DNA of 64,000 bases from Parathalassolituus penaei (GTDB taxonomy: Bacteria > Pseudomonadota > Gammaproteobacteria > Pseudomonadales > Oceanobacteraceae): contig NZ_JAPNOA010000018.1 of the NCBI RefSeq assembly GCF_026626885.1, positions 124,001 to 188,000 of the forward strand, in the 5' to 3' direction. The first letter of the stretch is position 1, and each line of letters starts with the position of its first letter. Below are positions 15,898-25,817 of the stretch, one piece after another. Under the pieces are notes generated by a model. The model ran no database searches, had not been told where the DNA came from, and was given only the letters and a program-made list of their open reading frames with translations. Both the position numbers and the translations under genes were made by a program.

Positions 15898-15998
15898 CGT
15901 AAAAATCATGATCGCACTACACTGTTGTGTCATCCGGTGTCGGGCTTGCAAAGGCTCGGCCCGTTATTCCAGATTCTCTGACATCCTCAGGAGTGTGT

Positions 15999-17045
15999 AT
16001 GAAAACGGTTGGTTACGCGGCTTTTTCGGCCAATGCCCAGATGGCACCTTATCACTTTGAACGTCGTGCCCTGCGTGGCAATGACGTTGCCATCGAGATT
16101 CTCTACAGCGGTATCTGCCACTCCGACCTCCACACCGTCAACGGTGATTGGGGTCCGCATCCATTTCCGCTGGTTCCTGGCCACGAGATTATCGGGCAAG
16201 TGATCGACGTGGGCGCTGATGTGACCCGTTACAAGGTGGGCGACAAGGTGGGTGTGGGCTGTATGGTCGACAGCTGCCAGCACTGTGATCAGTGTGATCA
16301 CGGTGAAGAGCAATACTGCCGTCATGGTCTGACCGTGACTTACGGTGGTCTTGATCGTATTACCGGCGAAGTGACCCAGGGCGGTTACGCCAAACACATC
16401 GTGGTGCGTGAGGAGTTTGTGCTGCGCATTCCTGCAGCGCTGGATATGAAACGCGCTGCACCGATCCTGTGTGCCGGTATCACCACGTATTCTCCGCTGC
16501 GTACCTGGGGCGTAAAGGCCGGTACTCGTGTGGGGGTGATTGGTCTGGGTGGTCTGGGTCATATGGCGGTCAAACTGGCAGTGGCCATGGGTGCTGAGGT
16601 CACGGTGATCAGTCGTTCGGCTTCCAAGGATGCTGATGCCAAAAAACTGGGGGCCAAAGGCATTCTGGTGTCTACCGATGCTGAAGCGATGAAGGCCGCT
16701 GCGTGTTCGCTGGATCTGATTGTGGATACTGTGCCGGTCAAACACTCGGTTGATCTGTATACACCACTGCTGGATATCGACGGCACTCTGGTGATTGTGG
16801 GTCAGGTTGGCCCTATGGGTGAGCTGATGTCGGTGCCGCTGCTGCTGGGACGTCGTCGGGTTGCCGGTTCGATTATTGGTGGTATCCGTGAAACCCAGGA
16901 GGTGCTGGATTTCTGTGCCGAGCACAACATCCATCCTGAGTGTGAAATGATCCGTCCGGACCAGATCAACGATGCTTTTGCAGTGATGGAAAAGGGCGAT
17001 ATTGCCCACCGTTACGTGATGGATATGTCGAGCCTGGCACTGTAA
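15999..17045 (+). CDS. Zinc-dependent alcohol dehydrogenase / aldehyde reductase
   Basis: 348 residues from ATG 15999 with CAGGAG 5 nt upstream. A medium-chain dehydrogenase of the cinnamyl-alcohol-dehydrogenase/YahK type, interconverting alcohols and aldehydes with NAD(P)H. Motifs: catalytic zinc ligands in YSGICHSDLHTV and PGHEIIG, structural zinc cysteines in DSCQHCDQCDHGEEQYC, and the Rossmann fold GLGGLGHMAVKLA followed by VISRSASKD, where the basic residues suggest NADP(H). C-terminal GGIRETQEVLDFCAEH is typical of this subgroup. Its promoter carries the AraC_N motif pair, so it is likely induced with the cupin-CMD gene, perhaps for aldehyde detoxification. Confidence 0.92.
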   Translation: MKTVGYAAFSANAQMAPYHFERRALRGNDVAIEILYSGICHSDLHTVNGDWGPHPFPLVPGHEIIGQVIDVGADVTRYKVGDKVGVGCMVDSCQHCDQCDHGEEQYCRHGLTVTYGGLDRITGEVTQGGYAKHIVVREEFVLRIPAALDMKRAAPILCAGITTYSPLRTWGVKAGTRVGVIGLGGLGHMAVKLAVAMGAEVTVISRSASKDADAKKLGAKGILVSTDAEAMKAAACSLDLIVDTVPVKHSVDLYTPLLDIDGTLVIVGQVGPMGELMSVPLLLGRRRVAGSIIGGIRETQEVLDFCAEHNIHPECEMIRPDQINDAFAVMEKGDIAHRYVMDMSSLAL

Positions 17046-17103
17046 TCCGCCGCGATGTTTCGGGCTCGCCCCGAATCCTCCGACCAGAGCCGCCCAGCTC
17101 TGG

Positions 17104-17832
17104 TCAGTTTCTGGCCCGATGCGGCATCTTCAGATAAATCCCTACCGACAGAACCAGTACCAGTAACGAGGCGTACATACCGTAGCGCCACGGGCTGGAA
17201 TAATCGTACAGGCGTTCAAATCGCTGCACATAAATGGTTTCGCAAGCGCCATTACCGGTGTCGGTGCGAACCGTGCTGGTCCCCCGGCTGCTGCCGCTAT
17301 CGCCCTTGTAACTCGCCAGCATGCCGCTGATGTGAATCTGGTCACCGATGCCCAGTTTGGCGATTTCGTTACGCAGATAAGGGTTTTCGGTAATCAGGTG
17401 GTTGTTGGACAACTGGTCGCCGCGAAACTGCTGCCAGGCGGCGGAGTCGGTGGTTTTGAAGTTGCAGGTAAATTCGCCGTTCCAGAAATCAAAGCGGGTG
17501 AGATCCAGCGCGGCGGCGTTGTCGGCCCACACCACACAGACATCGGCGACGTTCAGATAATCGCCCCAGTCGTGGTGAATACCGAAGTCGGTGTTGTGTA
17601 CCCGGTACGACACGACCAGTCCGTACAGATCGTAGTTGTACTGCGGTGCAACCTGATAGGTGTGCTCGCCCACCTGCACCTCAAAAGGAGCAACCGGAGT
17701 GGCTTCCTGCACGGGTTCGGCTGCCAGTTCCTGACGCGGAGCCGGGCGGAATGTGAGGTCGTCGCGCATCCAGAAACACACCAGCAGGGATATAAAACTG
17801 AACAGAATGATGTTGCGGATCACCAGCTGCAC
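17104..17832 (-). CDS. Membrane protein of unknown function
   Basis: 242 residues with one membrane segment at each end: LVIRNIILFSFISLLVCFWM at the N-terminus and MYASLLVLVLSVGIYLKM near the C-terminus. The ~170 residues between, likely periplasmic, contain a Pro/Glu-rich linker and a beta-rich domain (YDLYGLVVSYRVHN, YLNVADVCVVWADNAA, LGIGDQIHISGMLASYKG). Two cysteines could form a disulfide. I do not recognise the family. It converges with adh and leaves only 58 nt between stops. Confidence 0.75.
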   Translation of the reverse strand: MQLVIRNIILFSFISLLVCFWMRDDLTFRPAPRQELAAEPVQEATPVAPFEVQVGEHTYQVAPQYNYDLYGLVVSYRVHNTDFGIHHDWGDYLNVADVCVVWADNAAALDLTRFDFWNGEFTCNFKTTDSAAWQQFRGDQLSNNHLITENPYLRNEIAKLGIGDQIHISGMLASYKGDSGSSRGTSTVRTDTGNGACETIYVQRFERLYDYSSPWRYGMYASLLVLVLSVGIYLKMPHRARN

Positions 17833-18032
17833 CTCGGTTGGGTTGGTGGTCGGTTGCCCATCACGCTAACAGGCATGGATGAATAGCAGCAATCAGAGGG
17901 CGGCCAGTGGTTGGGCCGGGCGGATAAAACGGCGACAGCGGAATCGTGCCGAGCAGGGTGAGATATCAAACGGCGAAGATTGAGCCTGGCCGTCGATGCC
18001 ACGCGGGGCGCGCATCGACGGCGGCTGACGCC

Positions 18033-18998
18033 TTATTTTACGGTCTTGAGGATATCCAGATACGTATTGGCGTTGTGGTGCAGGGCTTCTGAGTTGAGCT
18101 TCGTAACCTTGGCGGAAGCGGTGTTGGTCAGTGCACTGATGGCGCTGCTGCCCAGGCTGGAGCCAGACTGCAGAGTACCGTCGTCTTTCAGAGTCAGCAG
18201 GGTGCCGATGCTGCGTTTGTTCATGGTCAGACCGGCGCTGGCCAGTTGCACGTAATCGTATTCACGTACGTACAGGGTGCTGATCTTGTTCAGGCGTGAG
18301 GTGATATCGGATGCCGCCAGTTTGCTCTGGAAGTTGGCGTCGGTTTCGTCACTCGGAATCTTGAAGATGGGTGGTGCACCAAAGGTGGTGACTTCGGTTA
18401 CCGGGAAACCTTCAGCCATCAGTTTCATGGCCGCGGCCGCCGCGATTGCGCCGCCCTTGCTGTGGCCGCTCATCACAATGGCGGTCGGATTCTTTTCACG
18501 AATCAGCGCGGTGATATCGGCTTCGGCTTCTTCCCATGCGCTCACAAACCCCTGACGCACCGGGTAGCTGCTGGTCTGGTAGGTTTCGTACTGGCTCAGC
18601 AGGCTCAGGAAGTCTTTTTTCTCGTTGGAGCCGGTAAAGCTGATGTACAGGGTTTTGCCTTCTTCCGCGACGATGTATTGGGTGCCGCTGCTGGTGTTGG
18701 CGGTTTCGGTCAGACCTACGTATTTCACTTCGGTCAGGCCCTGTTCTGACAGCAGGCTCAGGCGGGTCTTGGCTGCCTGGTTATAGGCAGCGGCGGACAG
18801 CGCGGCTGATTTCAGATGCTGGGTCAGCGTGGCTTTGTCCTGGGTTACAACGGCATCGGTGCTGGAGGTTGCGCTGGTGCTGCTGGTGGCGGCAACGCCG
18901 GTCTGAACCATCTGTGTTGCGGCACCGCAGCCGCCCAGCAGGCCGAGTGAACAGGCCAGCAGGGCCGTGGTACCGGTTTTCAACAATTGCATGCTCAT
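18033..18998 (-). CDS. Lipase class 3-like lipoprotein
   Basis: 321 residues. The N-terminus MSMQLLKTGTTALLACSLGL runs to a lipobox ending in GGC, so it is predicted to be lipid-anchored after cleavage before that Cys. The alpha/beta hydrolase part has YISFTGSNEKKDFLSLLSQY and the nucleophile elbow VMSGHSKGGAIAAAAA (Ser in GHSKG), as in the fungal class 3 lipase family. ATFGAPPIF-like sequence (TTFGAPPIFKIPS) follows, as in that family. The second ATG (18992) is better spaced from GGGAG than the first. Substrate and envelope side are unknown. Confidence 0.85.
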   Translation of the reverse strand: MSMQLLKTGTTALLACSLGLLGGCGAATQMVQTGVAATSSTSATSSTDAVVTQDKATLTQHLKSAALSAAAYNQAAKTRLSLLSEQGLTEVKYVGLTETANTSSGTQYIVAEEGKTLYISFTGSNEKKDFLSLLSQYETYQTSSYPVRQGFVSAWEEAEADITALIREKNPTAIVMSGHSKGGAIAAAAAMKLMAEGFPVTEVTTFGAPPIFKIPSDETDANFQSKLAASDITSRLNKISTLYVREYDYVQLASAGLTMNKRSIGTLLTLKDDGTLQSGSSLGSSAISALTNTASAKVTKLNSEALHHNANTYLDILKTVK

Positions 18999-19349
18999 AT
19001 TCTCCCTGAATGCATGGTGAGTTCGGATTTATAACCGCTTGATTGCGGGCAGTATGGGAGCAGTGGCCATGTCAGGCCAGCCTTGAAGGCGCAAATGCGG
19101 CACCACTGCACATTTCATGACTGTTTTTTCTTGAATAAATTCCTGAAGAATCAAACGTTTGCTGACCTTTTCGGAGATTGTCCGGAAGTGTCAGCGGGTT
19201 GGCGCGCGGGTCGGTGTTGGCGATTGTCGGCTTGCGGTTGCCACAGCAACGATCTGTTCCTGCCGATGCCGTGGGTATTTGCATTCGGTGCGTTGCTGCG
19301 CTTGTGGTGGCTCCGTATGGTGGTGGTTTTACGATACGGGGGTAACGAC
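18999..19349. other. Intergenic region without gene
   Basis: Divergent promoter region between the lipase lipoprotein and the GFA gene. An open frame extends upstream of the GFA start but has no ribosome-binding site or recognisable protein. I see no clear operator or repeat. Confidence 0.5.
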
Positions 19350-19745
19350 ATGTTGAAGGGCAGCTGTTTGTGTGGCGCGGTTCAGTACGAACTGGATGGT
19401 GAGCTGGGGCCAATGGTGATGTGTCATTGCCAACGTTGCCGCAAGGCCAATGGTGCGGCGTATGCGGTGAATGCACCGATCAACTCGGCCGAGTTCCGCT
19501 GGGTCAGTGGTGAAACCGCACTGGCAGAGTTTGAATCCTCGCCGGGTGTGTTGCGGGTGTTCTGCCAGCGCTGTGCGTCGCCCCTGATCAGTCGCCGTGT
19601 CTCGCAGCCGGAGTTGTTCCGCTTGCGTCTGGGGACGCTGGATACTCCGATTGATGCGCGCCCGACGGCGCATATTTTTGTCGGTTCCAAAGCGGAATGG
19701 GACGAGATTCACGACGATTTGCCGCAGTACACCGAACGTCCGTGA
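19350..19745 (+). CDS. GFA/CENP-V-fold zinc protein
   Basis: 131 residues from ATG 19350 with a G-rich site upstream. The family was named for glutathione-dependent formaldehyde-activating enzyme. Zinc ligands are visible as GSCLCGAVQYELDG, MCHCQRCRKANGAAYAV and VFCQRCASPL, the standard CxC / CxxC / CxxC arrangement. C-terminal RPTAHIFVGSKAEWDEI matches the family. The biochemical role of most members, including this one, is not established. It has no formaldehyde-oxidation neighbours. Confidence 0.88.
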   Translation: MLKGSCLCGAVQYELDGELGPMVMCHCQRCRKANGAAYAVNAPINSAEFRWVSGETALAEFESSPGVLRVFCQRCASPLISRRVSQPELFRLRLGTLDTPIDARPTAHIFVGSKAEWDEIHDDLPQYTERP

Positions 19746-19929
19746 ATTGGGCAGCGGCGGCCTGTGCTGCCGCGGTCGTTGCTCCGTCAAAATGGGCGGC
19801 GACCCACTATTTTCATGACAGGATTGCGATTGTCATCGAACTTTCATATTCGAGGATTTAAGTGATCTGACGTCCGTTAGTTTTCGAAGGTCAGGACGAA
19901 CCTTCCGTGATCCTTTCAAGGAGCTGATT

Positions 19930-20352
19930 ATGATCAAACACGTTTGTCTGCTGGGGGCCGTTGGTCTGCTCGGGCTGTCATCGCTGGTGTCTGCCAATGG
20001 TGTAACCCCGATTGTTGGCAACAACCAGAACAACGAAATCTTTTACATCGAATTCGATAGCAAGCCCTACCGCTTTGAGCGTGAAACGCCGTCAACGACC
20101 GGGGGCCGCAGCATCGTTACGGCCTCGGAAAATATCGCCTGTGAGTTCGAGAGCAAGGGTGCCAATGCCCGTGAGTTCCATTGTGCGGCCGATGCCCCGG
20201 CGCCTCTGGCCGGTACTCGTTATCGGGCGGAACGGGTGAAGGGACGTTGTGAAGACGAAGATGACGAATTCCGTTATGTCTGTGTGGAAGGGTGTGACAC
20301 ACAGGCGGATGCCCCGCGCGAGATGTTCCAGGGCTACTGGGACTGCGAATAA
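19930..20352 (+). CDS. Small secreted protein of unknown function
   Basis: 140 residues with a clear Sec signal: MIKHVCLLGAVGLLGLSSLV then SANG, with cleavage likely after VSA. Strong ribosome-binding site AAGGAG 7 nt before ATG. The mature part is acidic with six cysteines in the C-terminal two thirds (ACEFE, FHCAA, GRCEDEDDEFRYVCVEGCD, WDCE), which probably form disulfides in the periplasm. I do not recognise a family. An inverted repeat-like stretch lies just upstream (about 19880-19915). Confidence 0.75.
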   Translation: MIKHVCLLGAVGLLGLSSLVSANGVTPIVGNNQNNEIFYIEFDSKPYRFERETPSTTGGRSIVTASENIACEFESKGANAREFHCAADAPAPLAGTRYRAERVKGRCEDEDDEFRYVCVEGCDTQADAPREMFQGYWDCE

Positions 20353-20401
20353 CCCCGGCCCACTGCCGACGGTGGTTCGCAATCATCGTCGGCAGGAGTA
20401 G

Positions 20402-21409
<1,008 letters not shown>

Positions 21410-21422
21410 TCAGGAGGTTTTT

Positions 21423-21938
21423 ATGGCTGAACAACCCGATGACCAGACGGTGATTGCCGGGTTTCAGAGTTTTATTGGTGGATTCCGCTCGGCCGTGCTG
21501 GCCACGGTGGGCGGTGACGCCGTTCCTGAGGCCAGTTACGCGCCGGTGCTACAACAGGATGGCTGTTTTTACATTTATGTCTCCCGGCTGGCGGCCCATA
21601 CCCGTAACCTGTTGGGCAGTCTCGAAAGCCCAGGCGAAAACGCCAATCTCTGTCTGCTGTTTATCGAACCGGAAGAACAGGCGCGTAACCTGTTTGCCCG
21701 CCAGCGCGCCACGGTGCAAGGCCGTGCGCGATTGATCGAGCGCGAATGTGGAGAGTGGCAGCAGCGTCTGGATGCCATGGCAGCGCAGTTCGGTGAAACC
21801 ATCGGCCTGATCCGCCAGTTGCCAGACTTCTGTCTGTTCGAAATCACACCGCTCAGCGGTACGCTGGTGACCGGCTTTGCCAAAGCCTGGAAACTGGAGG
21901 GTGAGGGGCTGCGTCAGGTGACCTGGCAAACCCGCTGA
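21423..21938 (+). CDS. HugZ-like pyridoxamine-phosphate-oxidase-fold protein
   Basis: 171 residues from ATG 21423 with AGGAGG 6 nt upstream. The split-barrel flavin fold is shown by FRSAVLATVGGDAVPEASYA, GCFYIYVSRLAAHTRNL, NLCLLFIEPEEQARNLFARQ and the late DFCLFEITPLSGTLVTGFAK. The pattern S-x-L-x-x-H-T-x-N and the ARxR segment resemble HugZ/HutZ heme-degrading or heme-storage proteins. The extra C-terminal histidine loop of true HugZ is not obvious, and there are no heme uptake genes nearby. Heme use is therefore only possible, not shown. Confidence 0.78.
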   Translation: MAEQPDDQTVIAGFQSFIGGFRSAVLATVGGDAVPEASYAPVLQQDGCFYIYVSRLAAHTRNLLGSLESPGENANLCLLFIEPEEQARNLFARQRATVQGRARLIERECGEWQQRLDAMAAQFGETIGLIRQLPDFCLFEITPLSGTLVTGFAKAWKLEGEGLRQVTWQTR

Positions 21939-22079
21939 GCCGATTGTTGTTCCTGCTGCGGGTGTGGCACAGCTATCTGCTGACACACCCGCTGGTCGCA
22001 GTCCGGCAGCTTGTATCAATCCCCTGTAACCTGTTTGCGCTTTCCTTTCTTTCTATCCCTCTGACAGGAGTTGTCGAAT

Positions 22080-22490
22080 ATGAAAATCGTGGTATCCGCC
22101 CAGGTAGATGCTCCACTGGCAGATGTGTGGTCCGCTTACACCACCCCGGCTGACATCGTGAACTGGAACTCGGCCTCGGATGACTGGTGCACCCGTTGGG
22201 CCACCGTTGATTTGCGAGTGGGGGGCGAGTTTTGTGCCCGTATGGAAGCGCGCGATGGCAGTGTCGGTTTTGACTTTACTGGTACCTACAGCGTGGTCGA
22301 GCCGATGACGTTAATTGAGTATCACTGCTGGGATCGTCATGTGCGGGTGGATTTTGAAGCTCAGGAGGCGGCAGCTGTGGTTGTGCGCGTGAGTTTTGAT
22401 CCGGAAGACGAGAATCCGCTGGAGCTGCAACGGCAGGGTTGGCAGGCGATTCTGGATAATTTTGCCCGTTATGTCGCGGCCAAAAGCTGA
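22080..22490 (+). CDS. SRPBCC/AHSA1-family protein
   Basis: 136 residues from ATG 22080 with AGGAG upstream; a TTG 9 nt earlier is less likely. START/Bet v1-like fold: VSAQVDAPLADVWSAYTTPA, then WATVDLRVGGEFCARMEARD, FDFTGTYSVVEPMTLIEYH and the C-terminal helix GWQAILDNFARYV. These proteins bind hydrophobic ligands or act as Hsp90 co-chaperone-like domains; no ligand can be inferred here. The GyrI-like gene starts 29 nt downstream, and such pairs of small ligand-binding proteins are often co-transcribed. Confidence 0.87.
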   Translation: MKIVVSAQVDAPLADVWSAYTTPADIVNWNSASDDWCTRWATVDLRVGGEFCARMEARDGSVGFDFTGTYSVVEPMTLIEYHCWDRHVRVDFEAQEAAAVVVRVSFDPEDENPLELQRQGWQAILDNFARYVAAKS

Positions 22491-22519
22491 TCACGCGGCG
22501 CCACGCCCGGGAGTTTGAT

Positions 22520-23005
22520 ATGAAAGTTGATGTAGTTGAGCGTCCGGCGGTAGCCGTCGCCGGTTTCCGCCATACCGGCCCTTACGGTGCCAGCATCCAG
22601 CGTTTTTGGCAGGAGACGTACGCTCCGTGGGCGATGGCCAATCGTCTCGGTGCCGATCATGCCCGTTATGGCATCGCCTGGGATAATCCGCAAACCACGC
22701 CCGCCAAGGCCTGTCGCTACGATGCCATGGCAGAGCTGACCGAGGATTTTGCGAACTTGCCCGGCCCGGCCGGGGTTGCCTCGCACTCGATGGTGGCTGC
22801 TGGTCTGTACGCGGTGGTGGCATTTCGGGGTTCGTTACCGCAGTTGTTGGATGTCTGGCTGTGGTTGATGCAGGACTGGTTGCCAGCCAGTGGCTGGCGC
22901 ATGGATGAGCGTCCGGCATTTGAGTATTACCGGCAAGGTGCATTTTTTGACCCGGAAAGCGGTGAGTTTGAATGTGAGGTTTGTGTGCCGGTGGTGAACG
23001 CCTGA
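22520..23005 (+). CDS. GyrI-like small-molecule-binding protein
   Basis: 161 residues with GGGAG before ATG 22520. Single SHS2-type effector-binding domain as in GyrI/SbmC and the C-termini of AraC-type regulators: VVERPAVAVAGFRHTGPYGA, YDAMAELTEDF, AAGLYAVVAFRGSLPQLLDV and the closing FECEVCVPVV. No helix-turn-helix is present. Some members inhibit gyrase or hydrolyse cyclopropanoid toxins, but the specific role is unknown. The gene ends beside a structured repeat block. Confidence 0.87.
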   Translation: MKVDVVERPAVAVAGFRHTGPYGASIQRFWQETYAPWAMANRLGADHARYGIAWDNPQTTPAKACRYDAMAELTEDFANLPGPAGVASHSMVAAGLYAVVAFRGSLPQLLDVWLWLMQDWLPASGWRMDERPAFEYYRQGAFFDPESGEFECEVCVPVVNA

Positions 23006-23022
23006 GTGGGCGGGGCATTCAT

Positions 23023-23043
23023 GACCGACGACCGACGACCGAC
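23023..23043. repeat. Heptamer tandem repeat, 3 units
   Basis: Three copies of GACCGAC directly before the dispersed repeat copy at 23073. It belongs to the same degenerate heptamer family (GNCYGRC) that accompanies the other copies. Confidence 0.7.
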
Positions 23044-23072
23044 GGCTGGTCTGCTTGTTAATTTGCCAGGCT

Positions 23073-23371
23073 GCTTGCCCTGCCTGGGGGACCTTGTCCC
23101 CCGGCCGGGCGGCCGTCCCCCTGCTTAGCCCTGCTGGGCTCGTTTATCCGGTTTTCACCGACAACGGCGTTTCGACCCCGGCCAGATGGCACGTCCCTGT
23201 GCCAACGGGCCTTGCGGGGCATCCATGCCCCGGCCGGGTCGGCCGTTGCGGTGAATCCCGGCTCGCCCAGATGGGCAATTGGCAGCCACCTTCGGTGGGC
23301 GAAAACTGCATTGTCTTGTAGGGGAGAGCCGTTGTCCGCGATGGCGTGGCGGTTATTCGCGGTGTTGATGA
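23073..23371. repeat. Dispersed structured repeat, copy A
   Basis: About 240 bp of high-identity core starting GCTTGCCCTGCCTGGGGG, with nested hairpins such as GGGGGACCTTGTCCCCC and GGGGCATCCATGCCCC. A further ~60-bp tail (TGGCGTGGCGGTTATTCGCG) is shared with copy C only. Copies B-E lie at 32614, 32954, 33327 and 41035. One-base indels between copies break all reading frames, so the open frames inside are not genes. This copy fills the space between the GyrI-like gene and the isomerase gene. Confidence 0.85.
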
Positions 23372-23409
23372 ATGCTGCGCTCCCGACACCCGACGCCCGC
23401 CCCCCTACC

Positions 23410-24237
23410 TCACACGTTGGCCCAGATTTTCTCGGCCAGCGCTTTCAGTTGCAGTGATTCCTGCCAGCGGTCGGTGATGTCGAGTCCGTTGTGGCCGGTG
23501 ATGGCGTAGGGGCGGGTGCCGAGTTCGCAGGTGAATGAGAGGGTGTCGCCTTGCTGGTGGCGGTGTTTCCAGTCGGTAAAGCCGTAGTGCCACAGTGATT
23601 GGAAGGCTTCTACCCAGGGTTGGTGCTGGGCGAAGCTGATGGGGATTTGTACGTGTTCGCGGTCGGCGATGCGGCCGTGGTAGGCCTGGCAGTTGCGCAT
23701 GATGCGTTGCAGCTGGGCGATTTCAACGGCTGCGCCTTCATCGAGCGGAATCTCGTGGCCGGCGACGTAATGTGACAGGTCGCCCAGCAGTTGCAGGTTG
23801 GGCATGGCGTCGAGGATTTCGAGGGTAAACAGCAGGTCGTTGGTCAGGCGGTAACGGTGGGTTTCGATCAGCACCGGAACGTCGATCTGTTCAGCCAGTT
23901 TCTGCCAACCTTCGATAATCCGCATGGCTTCGCGCAGGTTGCGGGTGCGCACGTCCGGCTGAATGGTGACGTGATGGCAGCCAAACTCGGCCGCCAGCTC
24001 AATGGTAGGTTTGAGGGCATCAATGCTGGTGGGAAAACACTGGCCTTCCATGGTCAGGCCCAGAGGTTTGAGTTCGCTCATGATGGCCTGCACTTTGCGG
24101 CGCTCGATCATATGGTCGGTGATGCCATCAAAACCATGATCGGCGATGCGCTGTATGGCTTCTGGCATGGGTAATGTAGTGCCATCGGGCAGGATGTTTT
24201 CCATCGCCCACATCGACTGTAAAACCAGTAGTTTCAT
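23410..24237 (-). CDS. Sugar phosphate isomerase/epimerase (TIM barrel)
   Basis: 275 residues from ATG 24237, preceded by AAAGGAT; the longer open frame upstream is the shadow of the reductase gene. Xylose-isomerase-like TIM barrel. Metal/active-site-type segments are DHGFDGITDHMIERR, CHHVTIQPDVRTRN, PVLIETHRYRLTND, LQLLGDLSHYVAGHEIPL and TCELGTRPYAITGHNG. Members include inosose dehydratase (IolE), 2-keto-myo-inositol isomerase (IolI) and MocC. It is the last gene of the minus-strand moc-like operon, 5 nt after the reductase, so it probably acts on an inositol- or sugar-derived ketone. The exact reaction is unknown. Confidence 0.87.
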   Translation of the reverse strand: MKLLVLQSMWAMENILPDGTTLPMPEAIQRIADHGFDGITDHMIERRKVQAIMSELKPLGLTMEGQCFPTSIDALKPTIELAAEFGCHHVTIQPDVRTRNLREAMRIIEGWQKLAEQIDVPVLIETHRYRLTNDLLFTLEILDAMPNLQLLGDLSHYVAGHEIPLDEGAAVEIAQLQRIMRNCQAYHGRIADREHVQIPISFAQHQPWVEAFQSLWHYGFTDWKHRHQQGDTLSFTCELGTRPYAITGHNGLDITDRWQESLQLKALAEKIWANV

Positions 24238-24242
24238 GATGT

Positions 24243-25463
24243 TTATCCTTTCAGCAGGCTTTTGAGGCTGATGCTGGTATCGGCCAGCTGTTCGGCGGAT
24301 GGATGTAAACCCTGATTGATCAGGCGTTCGGCGATCTTGATATCGCGGGCCACGGTATTGCCGGGACCAACACCACAGGCGGCCACCAGTTGTTGGTGGG
24401 CGTTGAGCAAAAACACCAGACGGCTGCCGTTGAAGTCGCGGATAACCTCCTGTGTAACACCGATAGGCAGGCCCACCATTTGTAATCCCAGTTGATATTG
24501 ATCGGACCAGAACCACGGGGCGACGTTGTAAATGGTGTTGGCGCCGAGCATGTTAAGAGCGGCGATTTCGCCCTGTTCGCGGGCGCAGCGCCAGGATTCC
24601 AGCCGTACCTCGGTGTTGTATAAGTCCAGCGGGAAGCGGGCGCAGTCACCGGCGGCAAAAATCATCGGGTCGCTGGTGCGCAGGCAATGATCCACCTGTA
24701 TACCGTTATCTACGTTCAAGCCCGCGTCCTGTGCCAGGTGGGTGTTGGGCACCGAGCCGATGCCAGCCAGCACCCAGTCGGCGTTAATCCGCTCGCCGTT
24801 AAGCAGATGAAGCTGGTAGCCATAATCGGTGCTGCTGGCGTATTCAACGCTGCTTTGGCAACGAATTTCGACGCCCTGTTGCTGGTGTTCGGCGGCAATC
24901 AGGCTGGCAATACTGGCGGGCACGGCGCGTTGCAGGATGCGTTCGGCACTTTCCAGCACGGTAACCTCAAGACCCAGGGTGCGCAGGCTGGCGGCCAGTT
25001 CGAGGCCAATAAAACCGGCACCAATCATCACCACGTTCTGACCGGGCCTGGCTCGTTGGCGAATGCGTTCGGCATCGCCACGGCTGCGCAGGGTTAACAC
25101 CTGCTCGGCGGGCATGCCTTCGATGGTGAGTGTGCGGGCCTGTGCTCCGGTCGCCAATAACAGGCGTTCGTAAGGTAGCTGTTCACCACTGGCCAGTTCG
25201 ACCTGCTGTTGGTTGCGGTGAATGGCCACTACTCGTTGGCCGTTGCGGTACTGAATGTTCAGGGCTTCCAGCTGCTGGCTACCACTGATCAGTGGGGCAT
25301 CGCTGCCGTCGAGCAGGCATTGTTTCGACAGCGGTGGGCGTTCGTATGGGCGGCCACTTTCGTCACCGAGCAGGGTGATCTGGCCCTGATAACCCTGCTG
25401 GCGCAGGGTCAGAGCGGCCTGCACACCGGCTTCTCCGGCGCCGATAATCAGGATTCCGTACAT
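24243..25463 (-). CDS. FAD-dependent ferredoxin reductase (MocF-like)
   Basis: 406 residues. Transfers electrons from NAD(P)H to a ferredoxin. FAD site IIGAGEAGVQAALTLRQQGY at the N-terminus, GRPYERPPLSKQ typical of oxygenase-coupled reductases (putidaredoxin-reductase type), NAD site VVMIGAGFIGLELAASLRTL, and the second FAD motif MIFAAGDCARFPL. It lies 10 nt after the Rieske ferredoxin gene, in the order oxygenase, ferredoxin, reductase, as in the rhizopine mocDEF genes. It should supply electrons to the desaturase-like oxygenase at 25818. Confidence 0.9.
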   Translation of the reverse strand: MYGILIIGAGEAGVQAALTLRQQGYQGQITLLGDESGRPYERPPLSKQCLLDGSDAPLISGSQQLEALNIQYRNGQRVVAIHRNQQQVELASGEQLPYERLLLATGAQARTLTIEGMPAEQVLTLRSRGDAERIRQRARPGQNVVMIGAGFIGLELAASLRTLGLEVTVLESAERILQRAVPASIASLIAAEHQQQGVEIRCQSSVEYASSTDYGYQLHLLNGERINADWVLAGIGSVPNTHLAQDAGLNVDNGIQVDHCLRTSDPMIFAAGDCARFPLDLYNTEVRLESWRCAREQGEIAALNMLGANTIYNVAPWFWSDQYQLGLQMVGLPIGVTQEVIRDFNGSRLVFLLNAHQQLVAACGVGPGNTVARDIKIAERLINQGLHPSAEQLADTSISLKSLLKG

Positions 25464-25473
25464 GGCGGTCTCC

Positions 25474-25788
25474 TTATTCGACGTTGAGGAATATCAGGCC
25501 GTTTTCGACCCGGGTTGGCCAGGTTTTCAGGTGTTCACACACCGGTGCACCCTGGGCCTTGCCGGTTTTGTAGTTGAAACGGCCGTTATGTTTCGGGCAT
25601 TCGATGATGTCGTCCATCACCAGGCCGTCGGCCAGATGGATGCGTTCGTGGGTGCAGTGGCCGCTGGTGGCGTATACCTCACCGTTCGGGCAGCGATAAA
25701 TGGCCCAGCTGTGCTGGTTGTGGTCAAAACGCATTACGTCTTCAGGGTCGATCTCGTCGAGAGAGCAGACTTCAATCCAGTTGGCCAT
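25474..25788 (-). CDS. Rieske [2Fe-2S] ferredoxin, MocE-like
   Basis: 104 residues, single Rieske domain. The cluster ligands are visible as GHCTHERIHLADG (Cys-x-His) and IIECPKHNGRFNYKTG (Cys-x-x-His), so the cluster should be complete. The sequence after the second motif (KAQGAPVCEHLKTWPTRVEN) is that of oxygenase-type soluble Rieske ferredoxins, including MocE. A ribosome-binding site (AGGAG in the minus strand) precedes ATG 25788. It sits between the oxygenase and reductase genes, making a three-component oxygenase system. Confidence 0.93.
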   Translation of the reverse strand: MANWIEVCSLDEIDPEDVMRFDHNQHSWAIYRCPNGEVYATSGHCTHERIHLADGLVMDDIIECPKHNGRFNYKTGKAQGAPVCEHLKTWPTRVENGLIFLNVE

Positions 25789-25817
25789 AAGGAGTTCCTC
25801 GTTTTTATTGTTAATGA